A program made the position numbers and the translations under genes. The notes beneath the pieces were generated by a model. That model searched no databases, was not told where the DNA came from, and saw only the letters and a list, made by a program, of their open reading frames with translations. This document shows positions 1 through 5,926 of a stretch of 64,000 nt of DNA, piece by piece (the first letter of the stretch is position 1; each line of letters opens with the position of its first letter). The stretch covers positions 1 through 64,000 of the forward strand of contig JAFSGB010000019.1 of the NCBI GenBank assembly GCA_017434895.1, written 5' to 3'. The stretch comes from Clostridia bacterium. GTDB taxonomy: Bacteria > Bacillota > Clostridia > Oscillospirales > Acutalibacteraceae.

Positions 1-1
1 T

Positions 2-34
2 ATTCCAGTTTACGAAGAAAATATAGAAGAATAA
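2..34 (+). CDS. C-terminal end of an unidentified gene
   Basis: An open frame enters from the left edge and ends in TAA at 32-34. The last ten residues read IPVYEENIEE. A transcription terminator follows 15 bases later, which supports this being the true end of a coding region. Too little remains to name the product. Confidence 0.5.
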   Translation: MPVYEENIEE

Positions 35-48
35 ATAGTAGCAAGCAG

Positions 49-79
49 AAGGCACTTCAATTAGTTTGAGGTGCCTTTT
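49..79 (+). terminator. Rho-independent terminator of the partial gene
   Basis: A 12-bp stem (AAGGCACTTCAA pairing with TTGAGGTGCCTT, one G-U pair) has a five-base loop and ends in a T-rich tail. Confidence 0.8.
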
Positions 80-328
80 GTTTATTAAAATTTAAAAACA
101 ATTGGAAATTCTACTCATAATTTCTACAAAAAGTGTGATACTAACAAAGAACAAAAACAACAACTCGACCCAAGTACTCTAACCCCTTATGTCCAACTGG
201 GACAAACGAAAAAAAGAGGTAAAATTGGCTTAGGCGAGGTGTAATTTGAGTAAACCAACAAATCCCGAAAACCCGCATAAATACTGGGTTTTTGGCACAT
301 TTTTAGAGTAGAGAAAAGGAGTAAATAT
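80..328 (+). repeat. Gene-free stretch with a decayed copy of the spoVT-linked repeat unit
   Basis: No credible gene is seen. Bases 80-234 show no recognisable signal. From about 235 the sequence resembles the tail of repeat units A and C, including the motif CATAAATACTGGG (276-288) inside a small stem (AACCC/GGGTT). The spoVT start codons cannot be recognised here, so this looks like an older, decayed unit. The ribosome-binding site AAAGGAG of the next micro-ORF lies at its right end, near 315-321. Confidence 0.4.
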
Positions 329-473
329 ATGAAGGCAACAGGAATAGTTCGTAGAATAGAGGCTCGTGTTATAATAACACAAAAGTGCGATAAAGCCTTA
401 TAAATACTGAGTTTTCAGGCAAATTTTAAAGAAAAATTTTTGACAAAAAAAGCATATTTTGACTTATACATAG
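310..473 (+). repeat. spoVT-linked repeat unit A
   Basis: This unit contains AAAGGAG, a spoVT-like start (329 onward), the perfect 15-base palindrome GTGTTATAATAACAC (366-380), the TATAAATACTG motif, an AAAAATTTTTGACAAAAA stretch and the end motif TTATACATAG (464-473). The same elements occur in the same order in unit C (2527-2774). Unit B (1204-1605) shares the start, a shortened palindrome, a diverged ATAAACACT motif and the end motif. Unlike B and C, unit A has no obvious RBS-sequestering leader hairpin upstream. Confidence 0.75.
329..403 (+). CDS. Micro-ORF A, 24 aa, spoVT N-terminal mimic
   Basis: ATG lies nine bases after AAAGGAG. The peptide begins MKATGIVRRIE, matching the first ten residues of the SpoVT protein encoded at 5354. 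It then departs (ARVIITQK...) and stops after KAL. Its first ten codons differ from spoVT only synonymously (AAG for AAA, ATA for ATT). It lacks the rest of the AbrB DNA-binding fold. It could be a translated micropeptide or the orphaned 5' end of an older spoVT copy. Confidence 0.4.
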   Translation: MKATGIVRRIEARVIITQKCDKAL

Positions 474-475
474 CA

Positions 476-502
476 AAAAGCGGAGTGAAATCACTCCGCT
501 TT
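476..502. terminator. Bidirectional terminator between unit A and the 501-1184 gene
   Basis: A perfect 11-bp stem (AAAGCGGAGTG with CACTCCGCTTT) has a four-base loop and A-rich/T-rich flanks on both strands. It overlaps the stop codon of the minus-strand gene. Confidence 0.8.
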
Positions 503-1184
503 AAATATCTCCATATGATTTGTTTATAAGACTCGTTTTGCCGAAAAAGTTTTCATCAGGAAAATGTGTTTCGCGCCATTTAAGGTTGTACTTATCGGCA
601 TATTTTGAAAAACTCCAAGCCTTTTCACTCACAGAACCGCTGCTCATATGCATTCTTTGAGCAAAATTATAACTTGCATAGTATACTACAAAAAATGAAA
701 GTGTATCAGCAAACTGTTTATAGTCATCTAACAAGTAAAGCTTGTGGGTGTATTTATAATCATTTACCGAAAGATAGGTTTCTACCAAAGCAATTTGAGT
801 GTCACCTTGGTAAATTGTAACGTAATTAAATGAGCCACGAGATAGAGAATAGCAATGGAATATTTCTCCGCTGTCTAACGCTATTGCATAAAAACTTTTT
901 AGAAAACCGTGTTTTGAAAACACAATACTTCCATAAATGTTATCGTTTTTGTAAAGGTGAAAAACTCTTGTTAGATTCGCCTCTCCAAACAAGTATCGCA
1001 AAGGGATATAATTAACCCATTTGGAAATATTATAAACACCTTTTATTGTGTTTTCTTTATTGGAAAGTGTTATGGATTGTAAGCGACTGATACTTCCTGC
1101 ATCACCGCTGTAATAAAAGTTTTCACTTTCAATATCGTAAGATTGCTTAATGTTTGATGTCGTTTGAGAAATTTTTATAATCAT
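501..1184 (-). CDS. Unknown protein, possibly tubby/LURP-one-like
   Basis: This is a 227-residue protein with no signal peptide, membrane segment or catalytic motif that I recognise. It is rich in aromatic residues and alternating beta-type stretches (for example GSFNYVTIYQGDTQIALVE), which loosely recalls tubby or LURP-one-like beta-barrel scaffolds. That is a weak resemblance, not an assignment. TTG at 1187 and ATG at 1184 are adjacent possible starts behind GGTGA; ATG was chosen. The gene is the first cargo gene of the island, sits convergent to micro-ORF A, and is AT-rich compared with the housekeeping genes. Confidence 0.7.
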   Translation of the reverse strand: MIIKISQTTSNIKQSYDIESENFYYSGDAGSISRLQSITLSNKENTIKGVYNISKWVNYIPLRYLFGEANLTRVFHLYKNDNIYGSIVFSKHGFLKSFYAIALDSGEIFHCYSLSRGSFNYVTIYQGDTQIALVETYLSVNDYKYTHKLYLLDDYKQFADTLSFFVVYYASYNFAQRMHMSSGSVSEKAWSFSKYADKYNLKWRETHFPDENFFGKTSLINKSYGDI

Positions 1185-1239
1185 CAAATCACCGCTTTTA
1201 ATTTATTATAACACATTTCATTTCAAAAGTAAATTCAAG

Positions 1240-1300
1240 CAGTATAAATCTCCTCAAATTACAGATAAAAACAACACAATTTGTAATTTAAGGAGAAATG
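1240..1300 (+). promoter_or_regulatory. Leader hairpin B sequestering a ribosome-binding site
   Basis: TCTCCTcAAATTACA (1249-1263) pairs with TGTAATTTaAGGAGA (1282-1296), one mismatch in 15 positions, so AGGAG is buried in the stem. The preceding TATAAA (1243-1248) could be a -10 box. The same architecture with different stem bases precedes unit C and spoVT. Confidence 0.6.
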
Positions 1301-1377
1301 TTACACGCTTTGCGTGGCAAGGTTCTCGGGCACCCATTCAAAATCTTTGATTTTGCAAAAGGGTGAGGTTCTTATAT

Positions 1378-1446
1378 ATGAAAGCAACTGGAATTGTGAG
1401 AAGAATAGAGGAATGCGTTATTATAACCTCTAAAAACAGTTGCTAA
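1378..1446 (+). CDS. Micro-ORF B, 22 aa, spoVT N-terminal mimic
   Basis: ATG follows GGGTGAGG at a suitable distance. The peptide starts MKATGIVRRIE and ends KNSC. Compared with spoVT the first ten codons carry five synonymous changes and no amino-acid change. The stop codon falls inside a strong terminator-like hairpin. It may be a translated micropeptide or a relic of an earlier spoVT 5' end. Confidence 0.4.
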   Translation: MKATGIVRRIEECVIITSKNSC

Positions 1447-1468
1447 ATCAAAGATTTAGACTGTTTTT
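1432..1468 (+). terminator. Terminator-like hairpin at the end of micro-ORF B
   Basis: AAAAACAGT-tg-CTAAATC pairs with GATTTAG-ACTGTTTTT across an AAA loop and ends in a T run. It covers the stop codon of micro-ORF B. Confidence 0.6.
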
Positions 1469-1607
1469 GAGAACATAGATACTCGTTACACTCGTATGAG
1501 ATAGGGCAAACCGCCTGAAAGGCGCATAAACACTAGGGCTTTTGCTGGTTTGCCCCATTGAACGCATTGGTGTCAAAACGAGGTTTTGGGAGGTTTTATA
1601 CATAGCA

Positions 1608-1634
1608 AAAGCGAGGTGAAATTCACCTCGCTTT
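1608..1634. terminator. Bidirectional terminator between unit B and the Sel1 gene
   Basis: AAAGCGAGGTGaa pairs with TTCACCTCGCTTT. The layout matches the 476-502 terminator but the stem bases differ, and it lies just past the stop of the minus-strand gene. Confidence 0.75.
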
Positions 1635-1638
1635 AATT

Positions 1639-2451
1639 TTACTCTCTCCAATTAAAATCAGGAAGTTCGTCTAAAAGTATTTTTCTGATTTCGTTTTGCT
1701 TTTCAATGACACCTTCAAGTCCTTTTTTAGCAAAGAAATCACCGTTGTTTATTTTTCTATAATAGTGTTGTTCTGCTTCTTGATAGTATTTTAGAGCCAT
1801 CTCATAATTCTTTTCTGTTCCAATGCCGTAGAAGTAAACGTTACCCATACGCATACAAATGTCTGCACCTATCAATTCTGCACAGACTTCTGTCATTTGC
1901 TCATAGCAATGAGTGTAAATGTAGAAGGCTTCTTTTTCGTCTTTCTCAACGTAATAGCCGTTCTTATACATATCGCCGATTTTGTACAGCGAATTCAAAT
2001 GATTATCAAGAGCACCCTTTACAAAATAGTGATACGCTTTTTTATAATCAACCTCTCCTGTGCGGCCGTAATAATAGCAATATCCAAGATTTTCGGTTGC
2101 TTGTCGCTCACCGTGCTTGTCTGCCATCGTATAATACTCGACTGCTTTTTCGTAATTCTGTTCACCACATCTGCCTGTGTAATAAAGCGAGCCAAGGTTT
2201 GTCATTGCATCGGGGTTTTCTTTAGCAATCTCTTCGAGATAAATCTCAATCATTAGCTCTGCGACTTCTTTTGGCAATATTTCCGCCCCATCTGCATCAT
2301 GCAATTCGCACGCAAACTCAAAAGCATCCATATATACGGTACCGTCATCTTCAATATTGCACTCAATAATAGATACAATATCCGTATATTTTTCTCTGTC
2401 TATCGTTTTGAGAATATTTGACAGTTTTCCATAAAGTGTTTTTTCAGTCAT
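1639..2451 (-). CDS. Sel1-repeat (TPR-like) protein
   Basis: This 270-residue protein has at least four Sel1-like repeats from about residue 80 to 245, seen as alternating motifs such as NLGSLYYTGRCGEQNYEKAV, NLGYCYYYGRTGEVDYKKAY, KIGDMYKNGYYVEKDEKEAF and RMGNVYFYGIGTEKNYEMAL. Sel1 repeats form helical scaffolds for protein-protein contacts. No enzymatic domain or secretion signal is visible. ATG at 2451 sits nine bases after AAGGAG and is preferred to the upstream in-frame TTG at 2460. It is the second cargo gene of the island and converges on micro-ORF B. The specific role is unknown. Confidence 0.85.
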   Translation of the reverse strand: MTEKTLYGKLSNILKTIDREKYTDIVSIIECNIEDDGTVYMDAFEFACELHDADGAEILPKEVAELMIEIYLEEIAKENPDAMTNLGSLYYTGRCGEQNYEKAVEYYTMADKHGERQATENLGYCYYYGRTGEVDYKKAYHYFVKGALDNHLNSLYKIGDMYKNGYYVEKDEKEAFYIYTHCYEQMTEVCAELIGADICMRMGNVYFYGIGTEKNYEMALKYYQEAEQHYYRKINNGDFFAKKGLEGVIEKQNEIRKILLDELPDFNWRE

Positions 2452-2561
2452 ATAATACAACTCCTTTTATTTTATGTATTCATAATACCATACAGAGTGT
2501 CCTATAAATCGGACTTTATTAAAAATATTATATCATATTTGTTTTGAAATGTAAATTCGTG

Positions 2562-2618
2562 CAGTATAAATCTCCTCAAAATACAGATAATAACAACACA
2601 ATTTGTAATTTAAGGAGA
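2562..2618 (+). promoter_or_regulatory. Leader hairpin C sequestering a ribosome-binding site
   Basis: TCTCCT (2571-2576) pairs with AGGAGA (2613-2618), extended by AAA-TACA against TGTA-TTT. The Shine-Dalgarno of micro-ORF C is therefore paired. TATAAA at 2565-2570 is a possible -10 box. Confidence 0.6.
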
Positions 2619-2627
2619 AATGTATAT

Positions 2628-2702
2628 ATGAAAGCAACAGGTATTGTTAGACGCATAGAGGCTTGTGTTATAATAACACCAAAGTGCGGTAAAGCCTTAT
2701 AA
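2628..2702 (+). CDS. Micro-ORF C, 24 aa, spoVT N-terminal mimic
   Basis: ATG lies ten bases after AAGGAG. The peptide begins MKATGIVRRIE, continues ACVIITPK, and ends KAL like micro-ORF A. The first ten codons match SpoVT in every residue but use different third positions or arginine codons in five places (GGT, ATT, AGA, CGC, ATA). It could be a real micropeptide or a displaced spoVT 5' end. Confidence 0.4.
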   Translation: MKATGIVRRIEACVIITPKCGKAL

Positions 2703-2781
2703 ATACTGGGCTTTTGAGCCATTTTGAAGCAAAAATTTTTGACAAAAATAGCGAAAATCAACGGAATTATACATATTTTGA

Positions 2782-2809
2782 GGGGAGCAGAGAAAACTGC
2801 TCCTTTTTT
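2782..2809 (+). terminator. Terminator of unit C
   Basis: GGAGCAG and CTGCTCC form the stem, followed by TTTTTT. It would end a transcript of roughly 230 bases starting at the unit C leader. Confidence 0.75.
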
Positions 2810-2905
2810 GTATTTGTGTGGAAATGTTGATTTTTAAGGTTTAGTGTGGTAAAATATCTGTGCATCTACTTCGGTGAACACATTACTTGTTTTTGGAGGG
2901 CAAAA

Positions 2906-5227
2906 ATGGCAATCATACATAATAATGTACAGGCTGATGAAACTACTTTTCAATATTCTTTTTATGAAGCGTTATTAGGAGATAGTACAGAAGTTCATAT
3001 TGATAGAAGCACAGATGGTTATATTGATGGTACTATTTTTGAGCACAAATTAAATGTTACAAGTTACGGTAAATCAAAAGCTTTGTCACAAGCTTTGATC
3101 TATCTTGCAAGATTTAATAGGGATGGTTTGCCAGTGCCAAGAAATATTATGTTAGTAAGCCAAGAAGAAGGAAAAGTATATTTATATAATGCTAACGACT
3201 ATATAGACATTATAAATAACATACCAGAGTATGCTACTTTACAAGCAAGTAATGGTATTGAGGGTTTTGTAGCATCAACACAACCCGAAATTTTTGATTT
3301 TGACTTAAACAATCAGCAAAAATCTTTCGATTTGATTAGTAAATTAAGAGAAAAACCCGAATATGTTAGAATTGATATAAATCTGCATAACGTTTATGGT
3401 TGGTCCAATTTTTTCTATTCGACAGCAAGAAAACCGAAAAAAGTAGAATTTTTTAAGGAATTGAGAAAACCGAGAAATGAGTTAAGAGAATATATAAATG
3501 CTTGGAATGGAGAGGAATCCGATTTTTCTTTAATTATGGACTTACTAAACGATCCTGCTCAAAAGAAAAAATTAGGTGCATTCTATACCCCTCCTCTTTA
3601 TGCACAGAAAGCAGTGGAATTGATTAGAAAAGCAATTAAAGATGTTCCTGAGGGCAATGATTATATAATACTAGATAGGTGTGCAGGAACTGGTTCTTTG
3701 GAATATGAACTTTCAGAAGATGAACTTAAACATGTTGTTGTAAGCACATATGAATTAAAAGAATGGCATGCATTAAAAGATAGATTAGGGAAATTGGTTA
3801 GATGTGTTATACCACCAATTCCTGCAGATAAAAATAAATATCCAGATTATGATGAAAAAACCGGTTTTTTAAGTGGTGCTAATGCATTAGAAAAAGATTT
3901 TCTTGAAAGAGAAGATATAATGAAATATGTACGAGATCCGAAATGTAATGTGATTATATTTGAAAACCCACCTTATGCAGATGATAGTGGTGATGCACAC
4001 AAGGATAAGGCATCAAGAGGAAATACTAAAGAAAATTATATAGCAAGTCAAATGAATAAAGAAGTTAAACCTGAGTTCCCAGGTCTTGTTCAGTCAAAAG
4101 ACATTGCAAACTTGTTTATATGGTCTGGTTTTAAATATTACTTAACAAAACCAAATGATGCATATATATTGTTTTCACCAATTAAATATTGGAAAACAGG
4201 GCATCTTGTAAATAAAACTTTTGTTGAGGGCTTTATATTTAACAGAGAACACTTTCACGCTAATGCATCTGCAATTTCTTGCATTTACTGGAAAAATGTT
4301 AATGATGTTCAAGAGACACTTACATTACCTGCATTTGATATTGAAAATAATCAAATTAAAGAAATAAAAGATGTTGAAATTAAAAAAGTTCATAAAACAG
4401 TAAATGAACATTTATTTGATAAAAGAATATTTGATACTGATACAGAAGATGGCAATTACAGCGCATCAACTGGTTTAGAAGGGAAGAAATTAGGTAGCAC
4501 ATCAACTGTAAATATATATAATGATAATATACTTGCATATCTCTTTCTTGTGGGTTTTTCCTTTGATCCTAAACATATATATTTAACAAGAAATACTTTG
4601 AATTACAGAAAAAATGGTTTTTATTTAAGAAGAGATAATTTTGTTAATAAGTTACCACTATTCTGCGCAAAAGCATACCCACAAGATGAATGGTACGAAA
4701 CAGATGTATATTCGACGACTGCAGATATGGGAAATGCTTATGAAAATGATAAGAATTTCTTAAAAAAATGTCTTATATATACTTGCTTGACCCAAAAGAA
4801 CAAATGTCGTTCTTTAGATCATTGCTCAGATGGTAGATTTTATAGAAACGAATTATGCTTTGACGGTGATACTGCTGCAAGTGTTGAACTACAAACATTA
4901 CTTGATACACATAATTTATCACTAGTAAATACAGAGAAAGATTTAATAGATGATTATAATGTAATACTAAGCGAGATAAAAAAGCAAGATAAGTTTGGAA
5001 ATTATATTTATTCTGAATATAATCATAATTTTTCTTATGGTATTTTTCAAATCAATGACGAAATCAATATACAGATAGTAATAGGGTACGACAGAAATGG
5101 GAACGAAAAAAAGGGACCTAAATATGGCGACTTAAATAATATGTTGATTGATTTCAAAAAAAGAGTTCAAAAATATTATAATGATTATATTATTTCCGAT
5201 TTGTTTAAATATGAATTGCTGAAATAA
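2906..5227 (+). CDS. Adenine-specific DNA methyltransferase, type II/IIG restriction-modification type
   Basis: A 773-residue protein probably transfers a methyl group from SAM to adenine N6 in DNA. SAM-binding motif X is seen as LGAFYTPP, motif I as DRCAGTGSLE and the catalytic motif IV as ENPPYAD, in the order of N6-adenine methylases. The N-terminal 150 residues contain IDGTIFEHK, which could be the D...ExK core of a PD-(D/E)xK nuclease, as in single-chain type IIG enzymes; this is inference. The C-terminal half would hold the target-recognition domain. ATG at 2906 follows GGAGG; the longer open frame from 2846 lacks such a site. It stands alone without separate endonuclease or specificity genes and is strongly AT-rich, suggesting horizontal acquisition. 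Confidence 0.85.
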   Translation: MAIIHNNVQADETTFQYSFYEALLGDSTEVHIDRSTDGYIDGTIFEHKLNVTSYGKSKALSQALIYLARFNRDGLPVPRNIMLVSQEEGKVYLYNANDYIDIINNIPEYATLQASNGIEGFVASTQPEIFDFDLNNQQKSFDLISKLREKPEYVRIDINLHNVYGWSNFFYSTARKPKKVEFFKELRKPRNELREYINAWNGEESDFSLIMDLLNDPAQKKKLGAFYTPPLYAQKAVELIRKAIKDVPEGNDYIILDRCAGTGSLEYELSEDELKHVVVSTYELKEWHALKDRLGKLVRCVIPPIPADKNKYPDYDEKTGFLSGANALEKDFLEREDIMKYVRDPKCNVIIFENPPYADDSGDAHKDKASRGNTKENYIASQMNKEVKPEFPGLVQSKDIANLFIWSGFKYYLTKPNDAYILFSPIKYWKTGHLVNKTFVEGFIFNREHFHANASAISCIYWKNVNDVQETLTLPAFDIENNQIKEIKDVEIKKVHKTVNEHLFDKRIFDTDTEDGNYSASTGLEGKKLGSTSTVNIYNDNILAYLFLVGFSFDPKHIYLTRNTLNYRKNGFYLRRDNFVNKLPLFCAKAYPQDEWYETDVYSTTADMGNAYENDKNFLKKCLIYTCLTQKNKCRSLDHCSDGRFYRNELCFDGDTAASVELQTLLDTHNLSLVNTEKDLIDDYNVILSEIKKQDKFGNYIYSEYNHNFSYGIFQINDEINIQIVIGYDRNGNEKKGPKYGDLNNMLIDFKKRVQKYYNDYIISDLFKYELLK

Positions 5228-5234
5228 ATTTTTG

Positions 5235-5346
5235 CAGTATAAAACTCCTTTGTTGACAGATAATAGAAATATCGCTACAAAAGTTCCCAAAGTGAATCAA
5301 AATCAAAAAAGGAACTTTAGGTTTTCAATTATCTAAACAAAGGAGA
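5235..5346 (+). promoter_or_regulatory. Structured spoVT leader sequestering the ribosome-binding site
   Basis: CTCCTTTGT (5245-5253) pairs with ACAAAGGAG (5337-5345), so the spoVT Shine-Dalgarno is in the outer stem. AGATAAT (5258-5264) pairs with ATTATCT (5328-5334), and AAAGTTCC pairs with GGAACTTT (5311-5318) in an inner arm. TATAAA at 5238-5243 could be a -10 box. The outer stem is in the same place as in units B and C but built from different bases, which is covariation supporting an RNA structure that controls translation. Confidence 0.65.
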
Positions 5347-5353
5347 TTTATAT

Positions 5354-5884
5354 ATGAAAGCAACAGGAATAGTTCGTAGAATTGATGACCTTGGTCGTGT
5401 GGTTATTCCTAAAGAGATTAGACGCACTATGCGAATCCGTGAAGGCGACCCTCTGGAGATTTACACTAATCAAGGCGAGGTTATATTTAAAAAATATTCG
5501 GCTGTGGGGGAAATGTCTGGTATGGCATCTCAGTACGCCGAGGCACTTGGACCCAATATTTCCTTGCCGGTGCTCATATGCGACCGAGACCACTGCATTG
5601 CGGCAGCGGGAATTTCAAAAAAGACAGTGCTCGAGAAAAGCATTAGCACCGATTTGGAAAGCATTATGGAGGAGCGAAGGCTCGTGAACTTCGGTTCAAA
5701 CCAAACTCTGCCCGCACTTGACGGGTTTGAACGCGGAATTTGTGTCGTGGCACCTATTGTCACTGCCGGCGATATTAGCGGTGCGGTGGTTCTTGTGAGC
5801 AGTGAGAATGGAACTGCTGCGACAGATAGTGATGTTATGCTTGCCAGTGTTGCTGCCAATTTTTTAGGAAGTATTATAGAATAA
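5354..5884 (+). CDS. spoVT: Stage V sporulation protein T, AbrB-family regulator
   Basis: This 176-residue transcription factor regulates forespore genes late in sporulation in Bacillus. The N-terminal 50 residues are a swapped-hairpin AbrB DNA-binding domain (MKATGIVRRIDDLGRVVIPKE... then RRTMRIREGDPLEIY). The C-terminal portion, about 55-176, matches the SpoVT GAF-like effector domain in length and layout (family about 178 residues). ATG is eight bases after AAAGGAG, itself held in a leader stem. Its first ten codons are copied three times upstream in the island, which makes this gene the anchor of the repeat array. Confidence 0.93.
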   Translation: MKATGIVRRIDDLGRVVIPKEIRRTMRIREGDPLEIYTNQGEVIFKKYSAVGEMSGMASQYAEALGPNISLPVLICDRDHCIAAAGISKKTVLEKSISTDLESIMEERRLVNFGSNQTLPALDGFERGICVVAPIVTAGDISGAVVLVSSENGTAATDSDVMLASVAANFLGSIIE

Positions 5885-5925
5885 AAAAGGAATGCTTTGT
5901 AGAAAGTGCAAAGCATTCCTTTTTT
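5883..5925. terminator. Bidirectional terminator between spoVT and prfC
   Basis: GGAATGCTTTG pairs perfectly with CAAAGCATTCC, with six A before and six T after. It serves both convergent genes. Confidence 0.9.
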
Positions 5926-5926
5926 A

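Larger units (their letters stand above)
1204..1605 (+). repeat. spoVT-linked repeat unit B, enlarged by small hairpins
   Basis: The left part (1204-1300) matches unit C closely, including GCAGTATAAATCTCCTC and the AAGGAGAAATG ribosome-binding region. Relative to unit C, about 70 extra bases lie between AAGGAG and the micro-ORF. They contain small palindromes with TTT loops (ACGC-TTT-GCGT, CAAAATC-TTT-GATTTTG). The right part keeps a shortened palindrome (GTTAT-T-ATAAC, 1417-1427), a diverged ATAAACACT motif near 1525-1533 and the end motif TTATACATAG (1596-1605). Confidence 0.75.
2527..2774 (+). repeat. spoVT-linked repeat unit C
   Basis: This is the most complete unit: left arm with GTAAATTC, GCAGTATAAATCTCCTC leader, AAGGAG, micro-ORF, palindrome GTGTTATAATAACAC (2665-2679), stem with the TATAAATACTGGG motif, AAAAATTTTTGACAAAAA and TTATACAT (2767-2774). 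It shares its left arm with unit B and its right arm with unit A. Confidence 0.8.

Noticed and set aside
605..1015. Plus-strand open frames inside the 501-1184 gene
   Set aside because: They are shadows of the minus-strand gene, with no RBS and no recognisable protein features.
1298..1366. Upstream open frame starting MLHALRGK in unit B
   Set aside because: Only two bases separate AGGAG from its ATG, and the frame covers inserted palindromes; probably chance.
430..2770. TTGACA in the AAAAATTTTTGACAAAAA stretch of units A and C as cassette promoters
   Set aside because: The nearest -10-like TATACA lies 19 and 23 bases away, outside normal spacing, so it is not listed as a promoter.
5235..5241. 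Forespore sigma-G promoter for spoVT (CAGTATA as a -10 variant)
   Set aside because: One mismatch to the known consensus and no consistent -35 match across units B, C and spoVT; too weak to claim.
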